A stretch of 64,000 nt of DNA, taken from contig BRKX01000001.1 in assembly GCA_026008535.1 (NCBI GenBank), forward strand, positions 39,149,817 to 39,213,816. Direction: 5' to 3'. A program made the translations under genes and the position numbers. The first letter of the stretch is position 1. Every line of letters starts with the position of its first letter. This document shows positions 1 to 9,995 of this stretch, in pieces. The DNA is from Perilla frutescens. Lineage: Eukaryota > Streptophyta > Magnoliopsida > Lamiales > Lamiaceae. Under the pieces are notes generated by a model. That model worked only from the letters and a program-made list of their open reading frames with translations, searched no databases and had not been told where the DNA came from.

Positions 1-1
1 G

Positions 2-316
2 AAGCAACCCAAAAGAAGTAGAACTCAGTATGAAACAACTTCTAGCTCTAGTGAAAAGATCATGGAAGAGGTGAAAACACTGTTTGGGGAAGTTCACGGT
101 CTCTTACTGAAAAGAGATAGTGTATTGGAGAAAAGAACAAAAGAAAGATCATACACTACATGGGATGCAATCAAAGAGATCCCAAATTTAGATGCAGACA
201 CTCAGATTAAGGCATTTGACTTGCTTGAGACGAAGTCCCAGAAAGATGATTTTTTGAAGATGAGTGTTGAGGAACGAGCTCAGTGGATAGCTTACAAGAT
301 TAAGGAATATAGATAA
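2..316 (+). CDS. Harbinger ORF1 (MYB/SANT-like DNA-binding protein), C-terminal part
   Basis: The frame is open from base 2 to the TAA at 314-316, so this is the 3' end of a longer ORF starting upstream. The serine-rich linker (TSSSSEK) and the following WDAIKEIPNLD and MSVEERAQWIAYKI segments resemble the C-terminus of plant MYB/SANT-like proteins encoded by ORF1 of Harbinger elements (annotated L10-interacting MYB domain-like in host genomes). In this family ORF1 binds the element's subterminal repeats and helps bring in the transposase. The transposase remnant begins about 330 bp downstream on the same strand, which supports the assignment. The MYB domain itself is outside the window. Confidence 0.65.
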   Translation, partial: KQPKRSRTQYETTSSSSEKIMEEVKTLFGEVHGLLLKRDSVLEKRTKERSYTTWDAIKEIPNLDADTQIKAFDLLETKSQKDDFLKMSVEERAQWIAYKIKEYR

Positions 317-648
317 TTTGCTTCATATTTGACATACTTTGATGTTGGTTTATTAGTATTTTTCGGGATGTCTTGTTAGAATTTATATTGATTATTTATT
401 TGATGTTATGAATTATGTTTTTTGATTATTTAACATATTTAGTTTTATTTTCTTTAATGCTATGTGTCGTTCATATTTTTTAAATGCACCATGAAATCAT
501 TAATCATGATTTATTCGAAATTATTAATTATTTTTTTTGGTTAATTTTTTTTTATTTGTTGATTTATTAAGTTGTATGCATTTGGATATATTTTTTATTT
601 AACACAATTGCTTTAATCGAGAACTTGTTTTTTTTTTTTAAATGCAAC
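317..648. other. AT-rich spacer between Harbinger ORF1 and transposase
   Basis: No ORF of note. The stretch is strongly AT-rich with poly-T runs and probably serves as 3' UTR of ORF1 and promoter of the transposase gene within the element. Confidence 0.5.
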
Positions 649-2111
649 ATGGAAAATCATGAAATATTAGAAGAAGAAATAGAAGATGAAGAGATGGAAG
701 AAGAAATTGATGAGGAAGAGGAGATAGAATTCTATGAAAATGTTAAGCTCTTGCTATTGACAATAAAGACAGTGTTAACACTATTAGGGGAAATTGCTAT
801 GATGCGTCAACATATTGAACGTTCTTTACAGCGACGACCAATTACTAGAATTGGATATCATTTTGTTAATAAAATGATTGAAGGAGATCCACAAAGCTTT
901 CGACAGCTGTATAGAATGTATCCTGATGCGTTTCTGAAGTTATGCTCTATCATAAGAGATAAAACGCCTCTACAAGATACAAGACACATATGTGTTGAAG
1001 AAATGGTGGCAACATTCTTGATCATTGTCGGGCACAATAATAGATATTGTAATGTTCGTCAAAGATTCAGTCGTTCTCATTTTGCCACTAGTCAAAATTT
1101 CAACAAAGTATTAAAGTCATTGAACATGATAGCACCGGACATGATGGTTAAGCCGTCTATATTGACCCCGGCTAAAATTCAGGATTGCGCAAGATTTATG
1201 CCTTTTTTAAGGTATGTCTCATTTATTATGTAATGTATTTTAAACGTTTTATTTTTTTTATATCTTATCTTCACTTTATTTTAGGATTGCATCGGGACTA
1301 TAGATGGAACTCATATCCCGATAACGGTAACAAGCCGAGAAGTAAGCAGTTTTCATAACCGTCATGGTATGCAATCACAGAATGTTTTGGCAGCTTGCAA
1401 CTTTGATTTGTAGTTCATATATGTGCTAAGTGGATGGGAAGGTTCAGCACATGACTTCAAGCTTTTAAGTGATGCATTATCTAGAATAAATGGCCTTCAG
1501 GTGCCGCAAGGTATGTACCATATTTATAATTGTGTTTTTTTTAAATAGTGTAAAGACAGCTATTTGACAAATAATAATAAAATTATGTTGTTGTAGGTAA
1601 ATATTTTCTGGTGGATTGTGGATTTGCTAATAGATGTCAGTTTTTAGCTCATTTACGTGGTGTTCGATATCATTTAAAAGATTTTGGTGGTTAAGGTCGT
1701 CACCCCAGAAATGCAAGTGAATTATTAAATCTCCATCATGCATCGTTAAGGAATGTGATTTAGAGGATTTTTGGTGTCTTCAAATTTAGATTCACAATTT
1801 TCAAAACGGCACCTCCCTTCTCATTTCGAACACAAGCTGAATTAGTTTTGGCTTGTGTTGGTTTACACAATTTTCTCCGGAAAGAGTGCTGTTTTGATGA
1901 ATTTCCAGTGGAATATGAAGAGGATCAAGATTTACAACCTCCTCCTCCGGAAGAAGAAAATATGGAATGACTATCTCAAAACCAACTACAACAAAGAAAG
2001 GAAGCTAATGCATGGAGAATGAGCATTGCCAATTCTATGTGGGAAGCGAGGCCCACGTATAACGGCGATGGAAATGACGATAATGAGACCGAAGATAGGA
2101 ATGTTGAGTAA
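649..2111 (+). pseudogene. PIF/Harbinger DDE transposase, inactivated
   Basis: Conceptual translation, with introns near 1212-1284 and 1512-1597, gives an acidic N-terminus (EEEIDEEEEIEF), a helix-turn-helix-like segment (YRMYPDAFLKLC to NVRQRFSRS), then the DDE nuclease core: IGTIDGTHIPI (first Asp), YFLVDCGFANR (second Asp) and NVI*RIFGVFK (third acidic site). In-frame stops are TAG 1411-1413, TAA 1692-1694, TAG 1761-1763 and TGA 1968-1970; the final stop is TAA 2109-2111. The TAG at 1761 sits at the position of the catalytic Glu. Exon 1 also appears one base short in the T-run at 1203-1208, because the splice phase does not join to exon 2. The start ATG at 649 is chosen over the one at 625, which precedes a poly-Phe stretch. 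This is a dead copy of the enzyme that cuts and inserts at TTA/TAA targets. Confidence 0.9.
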
Positions 2112-2428
2112 TGGTTTTTTGTTTTTCCTTTTTATTGTTTATGATTTTAGTGGTATTTTGAAAACAACATGTTCGTCTTGTGTCTAATTTTTATAAACAA
2201 TTTTGAATAACAAATATTTTTATATTGATGTTGTATTTTTCCTTAACAATTTGTGTCTATAATCTATATATCCAATCAAGCATCGAGTAAAAGTGAAAAG
2301 AAATAAACATAATAATATAGAAAATGTTTAATACATAATTGTGCGACATAAATTCAAAATAAAACAAATACATTGTTCGAAATAAAAATAATTCAAAACA
2401 CCGAAAATTAAAAAAAAAAATAAAAGGC
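2112..2428. other. AT-rich spacer downstream of the Harbinger transposase
   Basis: No coding signal on either strand. AT-rich sequence with poly-A blocks; probable 3' flank of the transposase gene. Confidence 0.4.
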
Positions 2429-2575
2429 CAGCGGCCGCTGGATGCTAGCCGCGGCTGGACAGGAGTCTAGAAGCTCCTCCCAGCGGCCGCTGGGTGCCAG
2501 CCGCAGCTGGGGTGGAGTCCAGAAGCTCCTCCCAACGGCCGCTGGGTGCTAGCCGCGGCTGGGGTCCTCTTCCAG
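2429..2575. repeat. Three tandem 52-bp GC-rich units with palindromic cores
   Basis: Units start at 2429, 2481 and 2533 (exact 52-bp period; the third is partial). Each contains CAGCGGCCGCTGG or the variant CAACGGCCGCTGG, then a TGCTAGCCGCGGCTGG-like segment and GGAGTCYAGAAGCTCCTCC. The first two elements are self-complementary, so either strand can fold. The unit length is not a multiple of three and the units follow the last stop of the antisense ORF, so they lie in its 3' region rather than coding for a peptide repeat. Confidence 0.85.
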
Positions 2576-2603
2576 CGTTTATTTTCTTCGAACGAGCATC
2601 CCA

Positions 2604-3797
2604 CTAAACCTGTAAGGATGCCATTTGTGCATTATGTGCATCAAAGCGGACGTTCATCTGCTCGGTATGCGTGTCGAATCGGGCGTACATCTCCTAGGTA
2701 TGCACATCATACCTATCGTCGATATGTTGTCTCAGTGATCCAAATGATGCGTCGATATGCGCCTTCATATCATTCTGGAACTGTGCATAGAAATCTCCGG
2801 GCATTGTAAAAGGAGGTTGTTGAGGTTGCTCTTCTTCCTCATCCTCCTCCATCTCGACATCTCTTTGACCATCAGTCGACGAGCTCGCACTAGCATCACC
2901 TTGGACTCGGGCAATCTCGATATTTGTTTGCCTGCTCACACATAGCCTCTTCACAGGGGGGACGAGGAACCGATCAGAAATAATCTGAGCTCCTTTTAGC
3001 TCACTGAAGTCGATCGAGTACGCCATGATCTCATCTTGCCCCTCATGGAGCCCCATCGTCGCACTAAGAATCTCGAGGCTATGTGCCAACCCCATCACAA
3101 TAGGAGCAAGCGACGGATGCATTCCTGCGTGAATCTGCATCGTCTTCATAGTCGCCCAATTAAAATTCAAAATGCAGACTTTTTCCCCCTTCAACGCATA
3201 ATGCAACAAATACACTTTATTTGCATTCACCTTGTTCCCATGCTCCTTTCCCGACACATTATACACAAGAAATTTGTGCACAATTTCTAGTGCCGGGTCT
3301 TGGATGTACCCATTCGGCCTACCTGAACTATCCTAATTATCAAACTCAGTCAATTCATTCCACGTCGCCTCCACACTAAATGAGGGAGGTCTATCCCGTG
3401 GAAGAAATCCAAACACATTTTTCATCTTTGTCAAATTAATTTGATAATCTCAACCGTTGATCCTAACACCAATCTTTTTCTTATCCTCAATCACATACAT
3501 AGTGCACAAAAACTCATAACAAGTAGCCTCGTAACCAGAAAAATCAACATTTTTAGCATAATCTTCAAGCCCTAAAACCTTCAAATATTTAGTAACTTTT
3601 GCAATAATTTTCAAATCTCTCAACAAATCCCAATCAAAATAACGAGGGTTTGTAACCATATGCTCGCTAAATTTCTTATATAAATCATCCTGACGCTCGG
3701 TTCGTAAATGAAATGGAGCCTCATACCTTATCATGAGGTCCTCCTCTTCGTCCTCTTCGTGTAGCCCAACATTGGGAATTTTCATCCGATGAGGCAT
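2604..3797 (-). pseudogene. Second ORF of the element, similar to 'putative plant transposon protein'
   Basis: Reading from the ATG at 3797, one frame runs about 397 codons to a TAG at 2606-2604, broken by stops at 3452-3450 (TGA), 3335-3333 (TAG) and 2696-2694 (TAG). The N-terminal part has NPRYFDWDLL and GYEATCYEFLCTMYV. The centre has a YQINLTKMKNVFGFLPRD segment and HKFLVYNVSGKEHGN. An acidic linker (EEDEEEEQPQQPP) leads to a C-terminal run of HIDxRYD/RFDxH-type repeats likely to form a coiled coil. The architecture (RF-DW motif, conserved core, repeated R/D/H tail) resembles the uncharacterised plant transposon-associated family often listed as Transposase_32. That name is from memory and no catalytic site is known to me. 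It is antisense to the transposase and bracketed on both sides by GCGGCCGC-type palindromes, which suggests acquisition as a unit. Function unknown. Confidence 0.6.
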
Positions 3798-3967
3798 GGT
3801 GATGGTGGTAGCGGTCGTGGGCTTTAAACGGGGGTGGTCGGATTTGTGAGTGATGGCTCGAATCGAGCGACGGCTGGAGAGAGACGGGCGTGATTTTTTT
3901 CGTGTTTCTCAATTATTTTCAATTTGGGGATCTATTCTGGGGTTTCTGTACTTAAAGTCGCTTATTT

Positions 3968-4086
3968 CCCAACGGCCGTTGGGTGTCAGCGGTCGTTAGC
4001 ATAGTGTAATTCGACTCCCCAGCGGCCGTTGAGCCCAGCGGTCGCTGGGCCTCTCAACTTGGCTACTCAGCGGCCACTCGGTTCGG
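3968..4086. repeat. Cluster of AGCGGCCGCTGG-like palindromes upstream of the second ORF
   Basis: Contains CCAACGGCCGTTGG (14-bp palindrome), CAGCGGTCGTTAGC, CAGCGGCCGTTGAG, CCCAGCGGTCGCTGGGCC and CAGCGGCCACTCGG within about 115 bp. They are divergent copies of the core motif seen at 2429-2575, so the antisense ORF has the same motif at both ends. Confidence 0.7.
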
Positions 4087-4144
4087 GTTTTTCGCGTGTC
4101 CATCGCTCGTTGTGTTCCAACGAGCGTTGAAAAATAGGATTTCA

Positions 4145-4274
4145 AATCCATTGAAAACGTTCTAAATCTATCCGAAATCCGTCAGACTCTGCGTGGAGTC
4201 TATGGATTTTATAAATCCATGGACTTTTAAAAGTCCAATGAAATCCATCACAATCCACAACCAATACACCCCCC
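4145..4274. repeat. Palindrome-rich right subterminal region of the Harbinger element
   Basis: Three small inverted repeats follow one another: AGACTC/GAGTCT (4184-4201), ATGGATTT/AAATCCAT (4202-4220) and the perfect palindrome GGACTTTTAAAAGTCC (4221-4236). GATGGATTT/AAATCCAT-like words also recur. The block ends in CACCCCCC next to TAA. Such arrays beside the terminus are typical binding regions for Harbinger ORF1/transposase; binding here is inferred. Confidence 0.6.
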
Positions 4275-4448
4275 TAAGAAACGAAAAGAACAAATGATCG
4301 ATCGATCATCGTTCAAAATTTATGTAGTTGTAGGAATTTTGATAAAGTGTATATAGAGATATGCAAAATAGAATTTTGGGCTGAGGATGTCCCGGGTATC
4401 ATAGCATTCATCCTTGTACATTAATATTTATAATTACTAATCTGTACT
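4275..4448. other. Short flank between Harbinger right end and Helitron 5' end
   Basis: AT-rich sequence without an ORF; no recognised feature. Confidence 0.4.
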
Positions 4449-4672
4449 TCTATACTATATATAAAAATAGAAAAAATCCAATTTTGCCTCCAAATTGATG
4501 GTAATTTTGCAAATAGAATGTGAATTGAGGTTTATAAATATTCAATTTTTGTTCAAAATTTTTTAAATTAAATTAATATTAATATTACAGATCGTGTATA
4601 GTGAGTTACCGCATTGCATCAGTTTTTCCACATTTATTGGTTAATTTAGAATTCAATTCAGAACCCACCCTC

Positions 4673-4783
4673 AAATTCACAGGAACTCTCTCTCTCTCTC
4701 TTAGCATTCTCTCTACCCGGAGATTCCAAAATTCACAGGAACTCTCTCTCTCTTTCAGAATTCTCTCTACCCGGAGATTCCAA
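4673..4783. repeat. 56-bp tandem duplication, UTR-like
   Basis: Two near-identical copies (from 4673 and 4729) of a segment running AAATTCACAGGAACTCTC, a CT tract, then ATTCTCTCTACCCGGAGATTCC. It looks like a duplicated 5' UTR, since an ATG (4783-4785) follows with a short open frame (MDVAKISRSVKTKTLRNC). Part of the captured material inside the Helitron. Confidence 0.7.
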
Positions 4784-5258
4784 TGGATGTTGCAAAAATT
4801 TCTAGATCTGTGAAGACCAAGACTTTACGAAATTGTTGTCGCGCGATGGTGGAGGCTGGGAGTGTGTCAAATGGAAGCAAACTGATGAATCGTCCCTTTT
4901 TTTTCTATCGACGATGAATGTTAATAACTTTTCCCCAATTTTATTTTCGCATTTTGTCAAAAAAATAAAATTCATACTCTATTTGTGCATATTATCTCAA
5001 AGAATTTGGGGTTTTTGTGTAAATGCTTTTCACAGATAATATTGTAATTGAAGAAGAAAACGACGAGCCTATGGAGACCTTCCTATGCTCTATCTTCCTC
5101 CCTTCAGAGGTTGCCTTAAATTAGTGTTCAAATTGAAAATTGAATTTAAAAAATTTCGCTGCACTCTGATGTATAGTTGAAGCGGCCAATCTTATTGTTT
5201 TTTTATTGAATTATTGGGCATAAACAAAAGTAAATAGTAAAATAATGAAGGGTTTCAG

Positions 5259-5500
5259 TTGGCAAAAGTTCGGAGAACCAGGAGAGCTAGGGTTGAAGAT
5301 GGCACTGCTCAGAGAGATAGGCCCCTCTTTGAGGTTTACCTCTCTCTGTTTTATTTATTTAGTTATTATTATTTTTTCTGTTAATTCTTGCAAAGAATTG
5401 GTTTTATTTCCGCTTTCTGCAAGGCCATTCGTTATTTTCATTTCAGGTTCAACCATTGTCTTCATCGCGCAATTATCGTAAGGTGAATCAGCTGTGGTGA
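5259..5500 (+). pseudogene. Captured two-exon gene fragment (C-terminus of an unidentified protein)
   Basis: Exon 5259-5333, preceded by TTTCAG and followed by GT, encodes LAKVRRTRRARVEDGTAQ and on to RPLFE. It joins in frame across an AG acceptor to 5447-5500, which encodes VQPLSSSRNYRKVNQLW and then TGA. The in-frame join between good splice sites suggests a real host gene's 3' end captured by the Helitron. I do not recognise the protein. A further exon-like piece (IVIEEENDEPMETFLC) lies at about 5039-5100. Confidence 0.5.
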
Positions 5501-6472
5501 CTAAATCTGATGGAAGATGCGGACAAAAGAGAGTAAGGTCTGGTAATTTAGTATATTTGGGGTTCATCTAATTCTTAAGCTGATACAATCATATAATCCG
5601 GTTAGTGTAATTCGATTCCTCTGAAATTTTCTTAACCTCAGAATGAGCATTTTCTTGAGATAAAGAACTGTGGATACATACAACTACCTATCTTGGTAGT
5701 TTTGTGTAAATTTATTCCTGGTATAAATCACCTATCTAAAATAAAAATCCTCGATTTTTAATCCAGTAATATCATGTTGTTAGAATCTAACTACTAAGTA
5801 TTTATCTATTATATATTATTTAGTTTGATGCCTGCTATTTTTGTGACTAATATGGATTTTTTTGCGAATTTTGGGACTAATCATCATAATTTGACCAATG
5901 GAAATAAATGTTTCTATTTGTATGAGATGGATATTTTGAGTTGAAGTAACGGAATTGAACTTTCAACTTTTTTTGTTTCATGTTCTGATTAGTAGCTTTT
6001 TTCTTTTATTCTTCAATATGATTTTTTTGCTTAATTATGTTTTACATGAATATTTTTAAAAAGTTGACATGATTTAGGCTATAAGATGAAAAAATGTTGA
6101 ACCTTTGGATTTGTCCGTAGAAAAGTAGATCTAATAAAAGTAAATCTTGATGGGTGTGACTCTCAGCATTTGTTTTTTTGGAACATATGAAGGTCTTAGC
6201 TCTCACCCGATTATATTTCAACAACTAAAAAAATAAAATCACTGAAGACTGAAGTGGCTCAAAAAAAAAAGAAAAAAGAAATCAACAGTTCAATTTACAC
6301 CATCAACAAGTAATTCACACAAGGTTAGTTTTTTTACTTCGTTTTCTTTTCAATATTTGTTAGATTGTTTGCATATATCTAAGTTCAAGTTATATCTATT
6401 TTTAATAATTTTTTGCAAATTTATCGTTCTCTCCGCTTAAAGCCTCATGTCCCATATGCTTTCAGACTTTTC

Positions 6473-6790
6473 GGAATCTTTTAAATTGGGAATGCAGTCC
6501 TTATAAGCTTGATAAAGCACCACGAAGTGGTCCAAAGGTTTGCTTTTGATATTTGTCAATTTAAAATGTTACAAGTTAGGTGCATGCTAATTCTTAGATG
6601 ACATGATGAATGGTGTAGGCGTTTTCTGAGTGAGTATGTTGTCACTGGAGATGATGCTGGCAAAGGTAGTCTTTTAGAAACGGTCGCTGAAGCGGGGTTC
6701 CTTATCAAGGACTGCATTTCTGTATAAGATTATACGGGAATGTCAGCATACGGGAATCTTTTAAATTGGGAATACAGTCCTTATAAGCTT
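6473..6790. repeat. 38-bp direct repeat (6473-6510 and 6753-6790) in exon-like sequence
   Basis: The two copies differ by one base and read in the same phase as NLLNWECSPYKL and NLLNWEYSPYKL. Between them lies a piece readable as RFLSEYVVTGDDAGKGSLL. Probably captured and partly duplicated exon material; parent gene not recognised. Confidence 0.5.
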
Positions 6791-7034
6791 TGTGGGCATC
6801 ATAGTTATTTCTCTCCATGAGCTTCTCTAGAAAATATATGGTTTGGGGTCTTCATTACAATTAAAAAATGGTAAGTGGTGATTTCTTTTAAAATTATTAG
6901 TTTTTATACCTTTTTTATGCATTCCGGATGAGATTGGGGTTATTTAGCTGCTAAGAATTCTCTTAAACACATGTTAGTGTTGAGAAGAAACCTTAATTTT
7001 AAGCAGAAGAAGTTGATAGAGAGAGCGGCGGTGA

Positions 7035-7817
7035 TGTGACCCGGGACCTATGGGACACGACAAAGACAATATACGCGGAAGCTAAGGAACGAAACAATGT
7101 CGGATGCGTAAGGGATCAATACGAATAAAGAGAATAAATGAAAGACTCGACTAGAAACGAATAAGACTCGAACGAATAAAGAAACTTACTAGAAACGTAG
7201 ACATAACTAGGACTTGAAGTAGACTCTTGGAATGACTTGGGATGGCTGAAATCACGGTGGTATGTCTGGAATTGGCGGTGGTGGTCGTCGGAATTGATTG
7301 GATGAGCGGCGGCGATGTATGTTTGGAATCGGCTAAATTCGGCGAACCCATGTTGAAAACCCGAACGCGCACGTCTAGCTTCTCCGGATAGCAATTCTCC
7401 CAAGTACTTAATTATACCCTGAAGAACCTAAATAAGACTATTGAATTGCTAAATCAATAGAATTGTGTTGGTAAAATCCGATTAACAGAAGATCTTGGAG
7501 ACAAAAGAGAAATAACTTCTTGTATTCATGCAATTGTTTAACTTTTAATGTAACAAATGGATCCCCTATTTATAGGGACATAGGGGGACGAAAATTAACC
7601 CTAATTAAGTGATAAAAATGAATCCTAAACTAATCCTAATCAAACTAGGATAAAATCAAAAGATACCAAAAATAAGATAACAAAAATCTATCTAAATCTA
7701 ACTAGATAAGGATTAAATCCCAAACTGATTTTGGGCTTCAATATTCTCGCCTAATTGGACCTAATTAATCCCAACAATGGGCTGAATTAAGTGATTAAAT
7801 TCGTGGCCCATGTTACA
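7035..7817 (-). repeat. Ty3/gypsy-type LTR (minus orientation)
   Basis: On the minus strand the interval begins TGTAACATGGGCC (from 7817) and ends GGTCCCGGGTCACA (to 7035), giving the TG...CA ends of an LTR. A TATA-like TATAAATAGGGG lies within it (about 7567-7578). It directly follows a gypsy polyprotein tail (8138-7920), so it is the 3' LTR of a 5'-truncated copy; no second LTR is seen. Confidence 0.65.
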
Positions 7818-7919
7818 ATTAATCTTGCCACCTTTGCATGAAAAACAGCAACTTGTCAGATTCCCATGCAAACGCGTAGAACTCTTCATGCACACGTCCA
7901 AATGGCGTGATTCTTCTTC

Positions 7920-8138
7920 TCACATCTTCATGCTTCCTTCTTCATCATCAATAGATAGCATGGTGATCAATCTTGAGCTGCCCTTTACTTCATCTTCATG
8001 CATTTCGAATTTGCGACATATGGAAGCTTGTAAATAAGCTTGTAACTTCTTCGCTCGCAAACGCGTCATAGGACCTCTAAATTGCAGCTCTGGATCATCC
8101 TCTTCTTTACCTAGCTCGACCTCATCAGGCGGTGATGT
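7920..8138 (-). pseudogene. Ty3/gypsy polyprotein, C-terminal tail only
   Basis: The minus frame reads SPPDEVELGKEEDDPELQ, then FRGPMTRLRAKKLQAYLQ and on to EEGSMKM and TGA at 7922-7920. The GPMTRxRAKxLQ motif is the usual last conserved stretch of plant Ty3/gypsy pol polyproteins, just before the polypurine tract and LTR. Everything upstream (gag, protease, RT, integrase) is missing. The break at 8138 falls at an 11-bp repeat that also occurs at the other end of the insertion. Confidence 0.75.
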
Positions 8139-8884
8139 TGATACAATTTAAGGAAATATCGTGTCACGACAGTTTCAACCCATGCCCGAAGACCTTAGTG
8201 ATGACATAGTGAATATGAAAGTTCGAGGTGAATGATGATGAAGAAAATGACGAAGATGACAAGCGGAGATGTATTTTTTTTCCCTTCTTTTACAGTCAAC
8301 CTTTTTACATTGTGTTTATCTATCAATTTATTTTTTATAATTTTATTTTTAATTTTTATTGGAATTGCAGGAATATGAGGACGATGACGAGTGATGAAGA
8401 AAATCATATTTTGAAGTTTCAAGAATTATGGTGCCGCATTTCCATCTGAATTAGTTATATATGGTTTTAATAATAGTTGTGGGTACCTCATGACTTTGGA
8501 GGCCGATCTGTGGTATGTGCTCTGTTGTGAGATTTTGAATACCATTTATTCATGATGAATGTTACAGACAACTTATTTAAATTTCCAATACACGTGCTGG
8601 ATTTAAATTACCACTGCAGATCATATTTTGAATCTGTTCAAAGATATTTCTTAAATTCTGAAAGTTTCTGGTGTAAAAGCCATTGATTAAGTGGAAAGGG
8701 TGAGGAATTTAGTCCAATTTGTTTGTGTTTTATGCAATCTTCTAATAAATATTTGTGTCATGTTTTTTTTTTGCTTGAGTTGTAGAATGAACGCGTCAAG
8801 GGCCTTGAAGCAAGGCAGAGCTATCATAGTTGTAGGTGTGACAAAGTTGAACACTAGGTTATATACTTGATTTTGCTAAGTAGG

Positions 8885-8989
8885 GCAGGGCTCGGCTCGC
8901 TGATTGTGGAAGCAACAAAGTTTATAAGAAGTACACCGATGATCTCTAATGCAGTTATATGGGAATCTATATTAGCTATCACAGCAACG
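8885..8989 (+). pseudogene. Captured pentatricopeptide-repeat (PPR) exon fragment
   Basis: A 35-codon open segment, bounded by an AG acceptor and a GT donor, reads VEATKFIRSTPMISNAVIW and continues ESILAITAT. It matches the pattern of the last repeat and E motif of plant PLS-class PPR proteins (VEEAxKFIRSMPMxPNAVIWxSLLAA). Those proteins bind organellar RNA; this piece is far too short to function. It lies inside the Helitron and is best explained as gene capture. Confidence 0.6.
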
Positions 8990-9830
8990 GTGAGGCTGCT
9001 GAATAGATAACCAAAACTTAACTTTATTGGATCAAACGACATAAGTGTTTATGTACTAATGTCTTATGTTTGTGCAGTCTAAGATGATTTCTGAAAATTC
9101 AAGATGGAGATATGATGATCGAGAAACAACCTGAATTTAGTTTGATAAATTGAAACTAAGTTGTTATATGTTCAATATTTAATGAGAAAAAAATTATGTT
9201 GTTGAGATCGAATATCAAGAACATGATCAAGAGGAGGTTTAGCATTATTTTTAGTTATGATACAAATGATCCTTCTGCTTAGTTTTTTATTTGAGCTTAT
9301 TATCACAAATAAGGTGTTATTTTTTTAGAAAATGCTGGAAAAATATTTGCGGGTATTCGAAACTTCTGCTGACACCCATTCATAGATACATTGCACGAAT
9401 TTATTGTTGGGTGAAAATTGCCAAGTATTTATGTATTGGTCATGTATTTGTACATACCAAATTTAGAAATTTGTTGTTGAGAATTAAAATTTTCCTACTC
9501 ACATAGAGAAGTATTTCAAAATTTGTAAACTTAATTAAATTAATATTTTTTTATTATTTACTTTTAATGTTTCTAACTTATGGTTAAAAAGTGTATATAA
9601 TTTAATGATGAATTCATATCAATATAAATATTAACAGCTAAATAATTAATTATCCAATGTATATGTCATATAAAAATTATCTTAATAATTATTTGCACAA
9701 AATTTAAAATTATGCTAATATTTTATAAATTTAAGACCAATTTAATTAGTAATATTAATAAAATTACGTTAAAAAATAATATAATATTAAATTTAATTAA
9801 TTTTATAATTTATGCTATTTAAATATCTTT

Positions 9831-9857
9831 CCGTGCAACACACGGGTCTGGCACTAG
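9831..9857 (+). repeat. Helitron 3' terminus, first (inner)
   Basis: Stem CCGTG, loop CAACA, stem CACGG, a short spacer and CTAG. This is the usual hairpin plus CTRR end. The next base is A rather than T, so this end is either mutated or not the one used in the last transposition. Confidence 0.65.
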
Positions 9858-9995
9858 AAATTGCACTGATGCATTTAAAAAATTGTAATACAATGAAAGA
9901 AATATTATATATAAAATAATTATAATAAAAAATTTCAAACATATTGGGTGTGACAACAATTGTGGATTAAGTAACGTTATACCGGTCAGTAGCCA

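Larger units (their letters stand above)
1..4274 (+). mobile_element. PIF/Harbinger DNA transposon, right part (left end outside window)
   Basis: The interval holds, in order, the tail of a MYB/SANT-like ORF1, a broken Harbinger-type DDE transposase, an antisense second ORF between GC-rich palindromic repeats, and a right terminus reading CAATACACCCCCC followed by TAA at 4275-4277. TAA/TTA is the usual PIF/Harbinger target duplication. ORF1 plus transposase is the standard two-gene layout of plant Harbinger/Pong elements. The left terminal repeat is upstream of base 1, so the TIR pair and target duplication cannot be checked, and the right border is inferred. The element cannot be autonomous because its transposase carries several stops. 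Confidence 0.75.

Noticed and set aside
7116..7403. Two overlapping minus ORFs (95 and 73 codons)
   Set aside because: Both lie inside the gypsy LTR and are Ser/Tyr-rich without family features.
8228..8449. Plus ORF starting NDDEENDEDDKRR
   Set aside because: The acidic start could be a captured exon, but the rest is Phe/Tyr-rich intron-like sequence; not enough to call.
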